Shown here piece after piece: positions 49,381-60,339 of a DNA stretch of 64,000 nt. The notes beneath the pieces are model-generated. The model was not told the DNA's origin. It ran no database searches and saw only the letters and a list, made by a program, of their open reading frames with translations. The position numbers and the translations under genes are program-made. How positions within the stretch are numbered: the stretch's first letter is position 1; the number at the start of each line of letters is the position of its first letter. Source of the DNA: Paracoccus marinus (lineage in GTDB: Bacteria > Pseudomonadota > Alphaproteobacteria > Rhodobacterales > Rhodobacteraceae); contig NZ_VJYZ01000005.1 in assembly GCF_007018965.1 (NCBI RefSeq), forward strand, positions 186,001 to 250,000, given 5' to 3'.

Positions 49381-50481
49381 ATGATCGTGACCCTTGCCGA
49401 ACTGGCTCGTGCCCTCGACGCCCGCCTGTGGGGCGATCCCGCGATCCGCGTGACGGGCGCGGCCGAGCCGGCCGAGACCGAGCCCCTGTCGGGCGGCGCG
49501 GGGCGGATCGCGCTGGCGATGGCGCCCGGCTATGCCGCGACGCTGCGGCCCGGCTGCATCGCCGTCCTGGCCGAGGGGATGGAGCCCGCCGATTACGGGC
49601 TTGCCGCCGCCGTGTTGGTCCAGCGCCCGCGGCTGGCGATGGCGGGGCTGACCCGCGCCTTCGATCCCGGTCCCGACATCCAGCCCGGCATTCACCCGAC
49701 CGCGATCGTCGATCCCGACGCGCAGATTGGGGCCGAGGCCGCGATCGGGCCTTTCGTCCTGATCGGCGCGGGCGCGCGGATCGGCGCGCGGGCGCGGATC
49801 GGGTCGCACAGTTCGATCGGGCGGGGCAGCGTCATCGGCATCGACGCCGTGCTGGGGCAGGGGGTGCGGATCGCGCACGGCATCGCCGCAGGTGACCGGC
49901 TGGTGGTCCATGCGGGCGCGGTCATCGGCGGCGACGGGTTTTCCTTTGTCACGCCCGGCGAATCCGGGGTCGAGGAAATCCGCCGCACGCTGGGTGCGCG
50001 CGGCGCGATCACCGCGCAAAGCTGGGTGCGGATCCATTCGCTGGGCGGCGTGACGCTGGGCGACGACGTGGAGATCGGCGTCAACGCCGCGATCGACCGG
50101 GGCACCATCCGCGCGACCTCGATCGGATCGGGCACCAAGATCGACAACCTGGTGCAGGTCGGCCACAACGTGCAGATCGGCCGCGACTGCCTGCTGGCGG
50201 GGCAGGTCGGGATCGGCGGATCGACCCGGATCGGCGACCGCGTGGTCCTTGGCGGCAAGTGCGGGGTCAGCGACAACATTTTCGTCGGCGACGACGTGAT
50301 CGCGGGCGGCGGGACGAACATCTACACCAACGTCCCGGCCGGCCGCGTGGTGCTGGGCTCGCCCGCCACGAAGATGGACACACAGGTCGAGATCCAGAAG
50401 GCGATGCGGCGATTGCCACGGCTGGTGGCACAAGTTGCCGAGCTTCGGAAAATCGTTACAGGAACGTCGGAAAAGGACTGA
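49381..50481 (+). CDS. lpxD: UDP-3-O-acylglucosamine N-acyltransferase
   Basis: LpxD adds the amide-linked acyl chain from acyl-ACP to UDP-3-O-acyl-glucosamine, the third step of lipid A synthesis. The 366-residue protein has a uridine-binding N-terminal domain (1-100), a left-handed beta-helix of hexapeptide repeats (about 105-320), the catalytic His region VQVGHNVQIGRDCLLAGQ, and a C-terminal helix. The ATG at 49381 gives MIVTLAELARALD. The usual lpxA, fabZ and lpxB neighbours are absent; instead an acyl carrier protein and a ketoacyl synthase follow. Confidence 0.94.
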   Translation: MIVTLAELARALDARLWGDPAIRVTGAAEPAETEPLSGGAGRIALAMAPGYAATLRPGCIAVLAEGMEPADYGLAAAVLVQRPRLAMAGLTRAFDPGPDIQPGIHPTAIVDPDAQIGAEAAIGPFVLIGAGARIGARARIGSHSSIGRGSVIGIDAVLGQGVRIAHGIAAGDRLVVHAGAVIGGDGFSFVTPGESGVEEIRRTLGARGAITAQSWVRIHSLGGVTLGDDVEIGVNAAIDRGTIRATSIGSGTKIDNLVQVGHNVQIGRDCLLAGQVGIGGSTRIGDRVVLGGKCGVSDNIFVGDDVIAGGGTNIYTNVPAGRVVLGSPATKMDTQVEIQKAMRRLPRLVAQVAELRKIVTGTSEKD

Positions 50482-50495
50482 AACCGGAGGTTGCC

Positions 50496-50759
50496 ATGCC
50501 CACACAAGTCCACGACCGCATCGTCGCCATCATCGCCGAGCAGGCCATGCTCGACCCGGCCGACATCCGCCCCGACATGACGCCCGCGGAACTGGGGATC
50601 GACAGCCTCGGCATGGTCGAGTCGATCTTCGCCATCGAGGAGGCGTTCGACATCTCGATCCCGTTCAACGCCAACGAGCCGGAAAAGTCCGACTTCGACG
50701 TCTCGACGATGGGGTCGATCGTGGCGGCGGTCGAAAAGCTCGTGGTCGCCAAGGCATGA
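50496..50759 (+). CDS. Specialised acyl carrier protein
   Basis: The 87-residue protein carries the phosphopantetheine Ser in GIDSLGMVES (Ser at about 37) and the acidic recognition helix FAIEEAFDISIPF. It is longer in the loop before the last helix (NANEPEKSDFDVST) than the house-keeping AcpP, resembling AcpXL-type proteins dedicated to lipid A acyl chains in alphaproteobacteria. Its stop overlaps the next gene's start by four bases, so it probably serves the adjacent ketoacyl synthase and LpxD. Confidence 0.85.
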   Translation: MPTQVHDRIVAIIAEQAMLDPADIRPDMTPAELGIDSLGMVESIFAIEEAFDISIPFNANEPEKSDFDVSTMGSIVAAVEKLVVAKA

Positions 50760-52156
50760 GCCCGAAGTCCGGCAAATCCGGCAAGGACGACAAGGGGCGC
50801 GCGGGCAAGGACCGCGCAGGCAGCGACCGCGCCGGCAGGACGCGGAGCAAGGCCAAGCCGGGCGCGGACGAAACGGCGGCCCGTGACGCGGTTGCCGCGA
50901 TCCCGCCGGCCGCCCCGGCGGTGGCCCCGGTGCAGGGCGCGTCGGGATTGCGGCGCGTCGTCATCACCGGCGCGGGCACCGTGAACGCGCTGGGGCTGGA
51001 CGTGGCCTCGACCCTTGCCGCGTTCCGCGACGGGCGCAGCGGGATCACCCAGCTGGACTTCCGCGACGTTGAGCGGCTGACGATCCAGATCGGCGCGCAG
51101 GTCCACGACTGGAACCCGGAAACCTACTTCAACCGCCAGCAGATCCTGCTTTACGACAAATTCACGCAGTTCACGCTGCTGGCCGCGAAGGAAGCGGTGG
51201 CGCAGTCCGGCCTCAGCTTCCACGGCGAGCTTGGGCTTTGCTCGGGTGTCGTCCTTGGCACCGCCGGGGGCGGGCTCAACACCTGGGATGAAAACTACCG
51301 CGTCGTCTACGAAGAGGGAAAGAACCGCGTTCACCCCTTTGTCGTCCCCAAGCTGATGAACAACGCCGCCGCCAGCCACGTGAGCATGGAGTTCGGGCTG
51401 CGCGGCCCCGCCTTTACCGTGGCCACCGCCTGCGCCAGTTCCAACCACGCGATGGGGCTGGCGTTCCAGATGGTCCGATCGGGCGCCGCGCAGGTGATGC
51501 TGACCGGCGGGGCCGAGGCGATGCTGTGCTTTGGCGGCGTCAAGGCGTGGGAGGGGTTACGGGTCATGTCGAAAGACGGCTGCCGCCCGTTCTCGGCCAA
51601 CCGCAACGGCATGGTGCAGGGCGAAGGCGCGGGCGTCTTCGTGTTCGAGGATCACGACCACGCCCGCGCCCGCGGCGCCGACATCCTGGCCGAGGTCGTG
51701 GGGTTCGCCATGTCGGCCGACGCCCAGGATATCGTGATGCCGTCCGCGCAGGGGGCCGAGCGCGCGATCACCGGCGCCATGCGCGACGCGCGCCTGAACC
51801 CCGAGGACGTGGGCTACATCAACGCCCACGGCACCGGCACCGCCGCCAACGACAAGACGGAATGCGCCGCGGTGGCCCATGCCTTCGGCCATCACGCCGA
51901 CCGGCTGATGATGTCGTCCACCAAGTCGATGCACGGCCACATCATCGGCGGCACCGGCGCGGTCGAGCTCCTGGCCTGCATCATGGCGCTGCGCGACGGG
52001 GTGATCGCCCCCACCATCGGTTATCAGGAACCCGACCCGGAATGCGCGCTGGACGTCGTGCCCAACACCGCGCGCGAGGCGCGGGTGGACGCGGTGCTGT
52101 CGAACGCTTTTGCCTTCGGCGGCTTGAACGCGGTGCTGGCGCTGCGCCGCGCCTGA
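50756..52156 (+). CDS. Beta-ketoacyl-ACP synthase (FabF type) with a basic N-terminal tail
   Basis: The 466-residue protein has a Lys/Arg/Gly/Ala-rich, probably disordered tail of about 63 residues, then a complete condensing-enzyme fold. The catalytic triad is Cys226 (ATACASSN), His358 (NAHGTGT) and His393 (KSMHGHIIGG). It should elongate an acyl-ACP with malonyl-ACP. The start overlaps the acyl carrier protein gene by four bases. The lpxD-ACP-KAS order suggests acyl chains for lipid A rather than bulk fatty acids. The tail is unusual for the family and could bind membrane, nucleic acid or the acidic ACP. Confidence 0.9.
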   Translation: MSPKSGKSGKDDKGRAGKDRAGSDRAGRTRSKAKPGADETAARDAVAAIPPAAPAVAPVQGASGLRRVVITGAGTVNALGLDVASTLAAFRDGRSGITQLDFRDVERLTIQIGAQVHDWNPETYFNRQQILLYDKFTQFTLLAAKEAVAQSGLSFHGELGLCSGVVLGTAGGGLNTWDENYRVVYEEGKNRVHPFVVPKLMNNAAASHVSMEFGLRGPAFTVATACASSNHAMGLAFQMVRSGAAQVMLTGGAEAMLCFGGVKAWEGLRVMSKDGCRPFSANRNGMVQGEGAGVFVFEDHDHARARGADILAEVVGFAMSADAQDIVMPSAQGAERAITGAMRDARLNPEDVGYINAHGTGTAANDKTECAAVAHAFGHHADRLMMSSTKSMHGHIIGGTGAVELLACIMALRDGVIAPTIGYQEPDPECALDVVPNTAREARVDAVLSNAFAFGGLNAVLALRRA

Positions 52157-52227
52157 CGAGGCGAAAAAGCCGCAGCGGCACGGCGCGCCCCGCGGCCCGC
52201 GCGCGCTTCCCATCGCCGCCGCCATCC

Positions 52228-52613
<386 letters not shown>

Positions 52614-52683
52614 CGCCTTGGCGACCATCGGCGAACACGTGGGCGGCGCGCCCGCCGACCCTGTGGGCGATGCACCGGGCGAC

Positions 52684-53559
52684 ATGGTGCTGACCGTCGC
52701 CTGCCCCACGCAGCGGGGCATCGTCGCGGCGGTCGCCTCGTTCTTGGCGCGCCACGGCTGCAACATCACCGACTCGGCGCAGTTCGACGACCTGCCGCAG
52801 GGGCGGTTCTTCATGCGCGTGAGCTTCCGGTCCGAGACCGGATCGGGGATCGAGACGCTGCGCGCGGCCTTTGCCGAAACGGCCGCGACGTTCGGCATGG
52901 ATCACGCGTTCCACAGCGCGGCGCACCGGATGCGCGTCCTCGTGATGGTGTCGAACTTCGGCCATTGCCTGAACGACCTGCTTTACCGCCACCGAATCGG
53001 CGCGCTGCCGATCGACGTGGTGGCCGTGGTGTCGAACCACGCGACCTACCGCACCGTGGTCGAGCAGGCGGGGCTGCCCTTCCACCTGATCCCCGTCACC
53101 GCCGCGAACAAGCCCCAAGCCGAGGCCGAGCTGCTGGCGCTGGTCGAGCGCACGGGGGCCGAGCTGATCGTGCTGGCGCGTTACATGCAGGTCCTGTCGG
53201 ACCGGCTGTGCGCGGCAATGTCGGGCCGCATCATCAACATCCACCATTCGTTCCTGCCCAGCTTCAAGGGCGCGAACCCCTATCGGCAGGCGTTCGAGCG
53301 CGGGGTGAAGCTGATCGGCGCGACCGCGCACTACGTGACCGCCGACCTGGACGAAGGGCCGATCATCGAACAGGACGCGGTGCGCGTGACCCACGCCCAG
53401 TCGCCCGAGGACTACGTCAGCCTTGGCCGCGACGTCGAGGCGCAGGTGCTGGCCCGCGCGATCCACGCCCATATCCACCACCGCGTATTCCCGAACGGCG
53501 GCAAGACTGTCGTCTTTCCCGCGAGCCCGGGCAGCTACGCGTCCGAACGGATGGGCTGA
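52684..53559 (+). CDS. purU: Formyltetrahydrofolate deformylase
   Basis: PurU hydrolyses 10-formyltetrahydrofolate to formate and tetrahydrofolate, balancing one-carbon pools. The protein has an N-terminal ACT domain (VLTVACPTQRGIVAAVASFL) and a formyltransferase-fold catalytic domain (about 85-285) with NIHHSFLPSFKGANPY and the Asp in TADLDEGPIIEQD. The ATG at 52684 gives 291 residues, the usual family length. A TTG at 52618, five bases after the ferredoxin stop, would add 22 residues not seen in relatives. It overlaps the TetR gene convergently by 25 bases. Confidence 0.93.
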   Translation: MVLTVACPTQRGIVAAVASFLARHGCNITDSAQFDDLPQGRFFMRVSFRSETGSGIETLRAAFAETAATFGMDHAFHSAAHRMRVLVMVSNFGHCLNDLLYRHRIGALPIDVVAVVSNHATYRTVVEQAGLPFHLIPVTAANKPQAEAELLALVERTGAELIVLARYMQVLSDRLCAAMSGRIINIHHSFLPSFKGANPYRQAFERGVKLIGATAHYVTADLDEGPIIEQDAVRVTHAQSPEDYVSLGRDVEAQVLARAIHAHIHHRVFPNGGKTVVFPASPGSYASERMG

Positions 53560-54176
53560 GCGGCCCCGGGCAGGAAGAGCATTTCGGCAAAGGCGTCCAG
53601 CGCGCCGTTCAGGATCGCGTGCTTGTCCATGTCGGCCTGCTCGGGCAACCACACCCGCAACTGCCGGTCCACGTAAAGCCGCGACAGCCCGTAGGTGAAG
53701 GCGCGCACGATCAAAAGCAGCGCGACCTCGTCGATCTCGGGTCGCAGCTGCCCGCGTTCCCGAACCCGGCGCAGCATCGACGCCGTCAGCGTCTGAAGCG
53801 AACGGTGATAGCGCACCAGCTCATCGGCATCCACGACCTGCCCGGCCAGCGGCAGGTTCAGGATGTGATAGTCGTCGCGGTTCTCGACCGCCCATTCGAC
53901 GCCCGCCTTTCCAAAGGCGATCAGCTGCGCGACCGGATCCTCGCCCGAAACCTCGCTCAGCTTGCGGGTGAGGTAATCCATCTGCCGCCTGAGCGCGCTT
54001 TCCATGACGGTCCTGACGACCGCGTTGCCGTCGGGAAACAGGTCGCGGGCGACGGTGGGATCGATGCCGGCCTCGGCCGCAAGGCTTTCAGGCTCGCAAT
54101 GCAGCGGCTCGGTGGCGACGAGCCGGTCGCACGCGACGCGCAGGATGGCCTGCATGGCCGATTCGCCGGGTTCCAT
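53535..54176 (-). CDS. TetR family transcriptional regulator
   Basis: The 213-residue protein has an N-terminal helix-turn-helix (about 8-55, with ESLAAEAGIDPTVARDLFPDGNA) and a C-terminal all-helical ligand/dimer domain. The HTH is diverged from typical TetR but the domain order and length fit. The ATG at 54176 is used; the long frame continuing upstream is a shadow of the hydrolase gene. It lies downstream of the alpha/beta hydrolase on the same strand with a 67-base gap, so it may regulate that gene. Confidence 0.75.
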   Translation of the reverse strand: MEPGESAMQAILRVACDRLVATEPLHCEPESLAAEAGIDPTVARDLFPDGNAVVRTVMESALRRQMDYLTRKLSEVSGEDPVAQLIAFGKAGVEWAVENRDDYHILNLPLAGQVVDADELVRYHRSLQTLTASMLRRVRERGQLRPEIDEVALLLIVRAFTYGLSRLYVDRQLRVWLPEQADMDKHAILNGALDAFAEMLFLPGAAQPIRSDA

Positions 54177-54243
54177 TGGGTCCTCGCTTGATAGCTGCCG
54201 GTCAGGCGAAACGCCCGGGCTTGTCGGAATGGTTCCGCAAGCG

Positions 54244-55086
54244 TCAGCGGATCGCTGCGGCAAGCGGCTGCGGCGCCGCTTCCGCGACATGGTGCCCCGA
54301 CTGGATGCCGAAGCCGTCGAGCGGGCCTGCGACCCACGGCCGCCAGACTTGCAGCGGGTCGCCGTAAAGCCGTTCCATGTCGTCATCAAGCGACCACAGG
54401 ACCCGGACGGGGCAGGCGATCCGGCGCCCGGCGTCGCGGTCGGCGGCGTCGTCGAGATGGTCGATCTCGATCCCCGCGCGGTAGTCGGCAAGCATGCCCG
54501 CGACCACCCGCGGATCGCGCGTGGCGCGCATCGCGTCGGCGTGGTTTTCGGGGCCGAGCGTGGCCGCGTCCAGCGGATACCACAGATCGGGCGCGCCCGT
54601 GACCGCCGCGATCGCCTTGTCGGATTGCGCGAAGAAGAACCAGTGGAACCAGTCGCGGGCAAAGCGCCAGTCGGCACGCTCGAGCGCCTCGATGATCGGG
54701 ACGCCGTCGATGATGGTAAGCGAGGTCACGCGATCCGGGTGGTCCATCGCCAGCCGAAACGCGGTGTAGCTGCCCCGATCGTGACCCGCGACGGCGAAGC
54801 GGTCGTGCCCCAGCGCATCCATCAGCGCGACCAGCGCCGCCGCCTTGGCGCGCTTGGACGACCCCTTAAGGTCGCGCGGTTGGTAGCTGTCGCCGAACCC
54901 CGGCAGGTCGGGGCAAACGACCGTGAACCGGTCAGCCAGCAGCGGTGCGACCTGCCACCATGTCGTGTGGGTGCGCGGATGGCCGTGCAGCAGCAGAAGG
55001 GCCGGCCCCGATCCGCCCCGGCGCAGCCGGACGGGGCCTTGCGGCAGGGTGACGGTTTCCAGCACGAAGCCCGGAAAGAACGCCAC
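54244..55086 (-). CDS. Alpha/beta hydrolase, haloacetate dehalogenase/epoxide hydrolase-like
   Basis: The 280-residue protein begins at GTG 55086. It has the oxyanion element LLHGHPRTH, nucleophile elbow AGHDRGSY with Asp103, acid Asp127 and base His265 or His266 (GHH). FHWFFFAQ near 147-154 resembles the His-Trp pair of fluoroacetate dehalogenases. Those enzymes bind the carboxylate with Arg residues one and four after the Asp; here Arg104 is kept but the other is Tyr107. A related substrate, or an epoxide, is therefore more likely than fluoroacetate. Confidence 0.83.
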   Translation of the reverse strand: MAFFPGFVLETVTLPQGPVRLRRGGSGPALLLLHGHPRTHTTWWQVAPLLADRFTVVCPDLPGFGDSYQPRDLKGSSKRAKAAALVALMDALGHDRFAVAGHDRGSYTAFRLAMDHPDRVTSLTIIDGVPIIEALERADWRFARDWFHWFFFAQSDKAIAAVTGAPDLWYPLDAATLGPENHADAMRATRDPRVVAGMLADYRAGIEIDHLDDAADRDAGRRIACPVRVLWSLDDDMERLYGDPLQVWRPWVAGPLDGFGIQSGHHVAEAAPQPLAAAIR

Positions 55087-55098
55087 CCCTGCCGCCCC

Positions 55099-56919
<1,821 letters not shown>

Positions 56920-57022
56920 GGGTGCGCCTTTATGCATTGCGCGGTCCCGTTATCGCAGCGTCGGTCGGATTGCCAGCCGAAAGCCGGGGCGGGCAGGGCG
57001 GCCACGCCCTAGGCGCGAAGCG

Positions 57023-57790
57023 TCAGGCGGGCAGCGCCGCCATCCAGCCAAGCCCCGCCGTGGTGATGGTCGCGGGCACGTATTCGGCGCTGACCCAGCC
57101 GGTGTAGCCGCCATCCGCCAGCGTGCGCAGGAAGGCGGGGTAGTCGATCGGTGCGGCCGACGGCTCGACCCGGCCCGCCGGACCCACGCCCGCGATCTGG
57201 ACGTGGCGCACGCGGGCGGCGTGGGCGCGCAGGCATGCCGTCGCGTCGCCGGTGATGAGATGGGCGTGGTAGGCGTCGAACTGCAGCCCCAGGTTCGGGC
57301 GGTCCAGCGTGTCCAGCACCTCGGCGGCGGCGTCGAAGTCGGCGAGGAAATAGCCCGGCATGTCGAGCGGGTTCAGCGGCTCGATGGTCAGGCTTGCATG
57401 CGGGGCGCGGTCGCAGGCCCAGGCGAGGTTGTCGAGAAAGGTCTGGCGCGCGGTCGGCCCTTCGGCCACCCCGGCCATGACGTGGATATGGCGCGCGCGC
57501 AGCACCTGCGCGAAGCGCAGCGCGCGGTCGAAGTCGCGGCGGAACCTGTCCTCGCCGCCCGGCACGGCGGCAAAGCCGCGCGCCCCGCCCGCCCAGTTCG
57601 GCGGCGGCGTGTTCATCAGCACGAACTCGATGTCCGCCGCCTGCGCCGCCTGCGCAAGCTCTGGCGCGGCGAGGTCGTAGGGAAACAGGATCTCGGCCCC
57701 CCGGAACCCCGCCTGCGCGGCCGCGCCGAAGCGTTCCAGCATCGGCAGCTCGGTGAAGAGGAAAGTCAGGTTGGCCGCGAGGCGAAGCAT
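57023..57790 (-). CDS. hyi: Hydroxypyruvate isomerase
   Basis: The 255-residue TIM-barrel enzyme interconverts hydroxypyruvate and tartronate semialdehyde in glyoxylate or glycerate metabolism. Family features include LSMLFTELPMLERFGAAAQAGF-type opening (here NLTFLFTELPMLERFGAA), the metal-binding Glu in TIEPLNPLDMPGYFL, and LQFDAYHAHLITGD. The related OtnI class is also possible. It follows the DUF1285 gene by three bases on the minus strand. Confidence 0.9.
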   Translation of the reverse strand: MLRLAANLTFLFTELPMLERFGAAAQAGFRGAEILFPYDLAAPELAQAAQAADIEFVLMNTPPPNWAGGARGFAAVPGGEDRFRRDFDRALRFAQVLRARHIHVMAGVAEGPTARQTFLDNLAWACDRAPHASLTIEPLNPLDMPGYFLADFDAAAEVLDTLDRPNLGLQFDAYHAHLITGDATACLRAHAARVRHVQIAGVGPAGRVEPSAAPIDYPAFLRTLADGGYTGWVSAEYVPATITTAGLGWMAALPA

Positions 57791-57793
57791 GCC

Positions 57794-58339
57794 TCAGCCC
57801 AGAACGAACTCGGCGCCGTCCGAGCGAAGGACCAGCCGCCCCCCGGGGTCCGCCTGCGCGGCCTCGACCAGCCGGTAGAACGTTTTGCGGTCGATCAGGG
57901 CGTCCAGCCCGCGCCGCACATGCACATAGGGGCGGGGCGCGCCGTCGCGGTCGTCCACCCGGATCGCGTGATCGGGCCCGGCTCGCACCGTGTCGCCGGT
58001 GTTCGTGGTGAAGGTGATGGCTTCGGCCGCGATGTCGGCGTCGATCGCAAGGAACGGCGCGTCCTCGACCGTGATCCCCAGCTTCTCGACCGGGGTCACA
58101 AGGAAGAACCGTTCGCCCTCGCGCTTGAGGACGGACGCGAACAGCCGCACCATCTCGGGGCGCGCGATCGGCCGTCCCTCGTGGACCCATGTGCCGTCGG
58201 CCTGGATGGTCAGGTCCATCTCGCCGCAATAGTCGGGGTTCCACAGGTGGACCGGGGGCAGCCCCCGACCGGCCTTGCGCGCCTCTGCCGCCGCGGCTTC
58301 GACCGCGGAAATCACGCTAATGTCACTGTCGGCAGTCAT
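57794..58339 (-). CDS. DUF1285 domain protein
   Basis: The 181-residue cytoplasmic protein matches the DUF1285 pattern: VHLWNPDYCGEMDLTIQADGTWVHEGRPIARPEMVRLFA (in part), FFLVTPVEKLGITVEDAPF and a C-terminal FYRLVEAAQ. The biochemical function is unknown. Across alphaproteobacteria it is often divergent from a MoxR-DUF58 operon, as here (63-base spacer), suggesting shared regulation. It is translated just ahead of hyi. Confidence 0.85.
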   Translation of the reverse strand: MTADSDISVISAVEAAAAEARKAGRGLPPVHLWNPDYCGEMDLTIQADGTWVHEGRPIARPEMVRLFASVLKREGERFFLVTPVEKLGITVEDAPFLAIDADIAAEAITFTTNTGDTVRAGPDHAIRVDDRDGAPRPYVHVRRGLDALIDRKTFYRLVEAAQADPGGRLVLRSDGAEFVLG

Positions 58340-58402
58340 TGGATGTGGAGCCTCCTTCCGGTGGACCGTAAGGTAGGATGAAAGCAAACCGGGGACGTTG
58401 CA

Positions 58403-59400
<998 letters not shown>

Positions 59401-59404
<4 letters not shown>

Positions 59405-60327
59405 CGCAGGCGCGCCCGTTCCCGTGGACCCGCGCCGGATCGGCCGGGGCCGCCAACACCGGCGCGCCCGCGCGGCTGCGGGCGGCTGCCGAGACGGCGG
59501 CGGCGGCGCTGCCCGCGCTGATGCTGTCGGCCGAACGGCTGGCGATGGCGCTGCAGCCGGGCGCGCACGGGCTGCGCCGAGCCGGGCAGGGCGAGGATTT
59601 CTGGCAGTACCGCGCCGCCGCCCCCGGCGACAGCATGCGCCAGATCGACTGGCGCCGCTCGGCCCGGTCAGACGCCACCTTCGTGCGCGAGCGCGAACTG
59701 CATACCGCGCAATCGGCGGTCCTGTGGGTGTCGGGCGCGGCGGGCATGGACTGGACCGGCGATCCCGCGCGGCCCACCAAGCGCGCACGGGCCGAGCTGA
59801 TCGCGCTGGCGCTGGCGCTGGTTCTGCTGCGCGGGGGTGAAAAGGTCGCCATGTCGGGCGCGCTGCCGCAGGCGGGGCGCGGACAGGCCGACCGGATCGC
59901 GCATGACCTGTTGGGACGCACCGGCCCCGCGCCCGCCACCGACACGCCCTCGGGCGCGGATCTGCGGCCGCTGCGGCGCGTGGTGCTGATCGGGGATTTC
60001 CTGTCCGATCCTGCCCCCGTCGCGGCCTATCTGTCGGCGGCGGCCGCCCAGGGGGTCGGCGGCGCGGTGCTGCAGGTGCTGGACCCGGACGAGGAAAGCT
60101 TTCCCTATACCGGCGCGGTCCGGTTTCACGCGCCGGGCGCGGGCGCCGCGCGGCACGACACCCGCAACGCGGACGCGCTGCGGGCGCTGTACCTCGACCG
60201 GCTCGACGCGCAGCGGCAGGCGTTGTCGCGCGCCGCCAACGCGGCCGGCTGGCGCTTCGGCACCCACGAAACGGGTGCCGCACCCGGGCAGGCGCTGATG
60301 TGGCTTTACGGCGCGCTGGCGGGCTGA
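59401..60327 (+). CDS. DUF58 domain protein
   Basis: The 308-residue protein starts with GTG at 59401, overlapping the MoxR stop by four bases. It has the DUF58 signature YRAAAPGDSMRQIDWRRSARSD near 75-95 (cut here), VWA-like beta strands and a helical C-terminal part. The pairing with MoxR is conserved: DUF58 is the VWA-type partner of the ATPase. It probably acts in the cytoplasm on assembling the membrane components encoded next. Confidence 0.93.
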
Positions 60328-60339
60328 GGGGTTGCGCGG

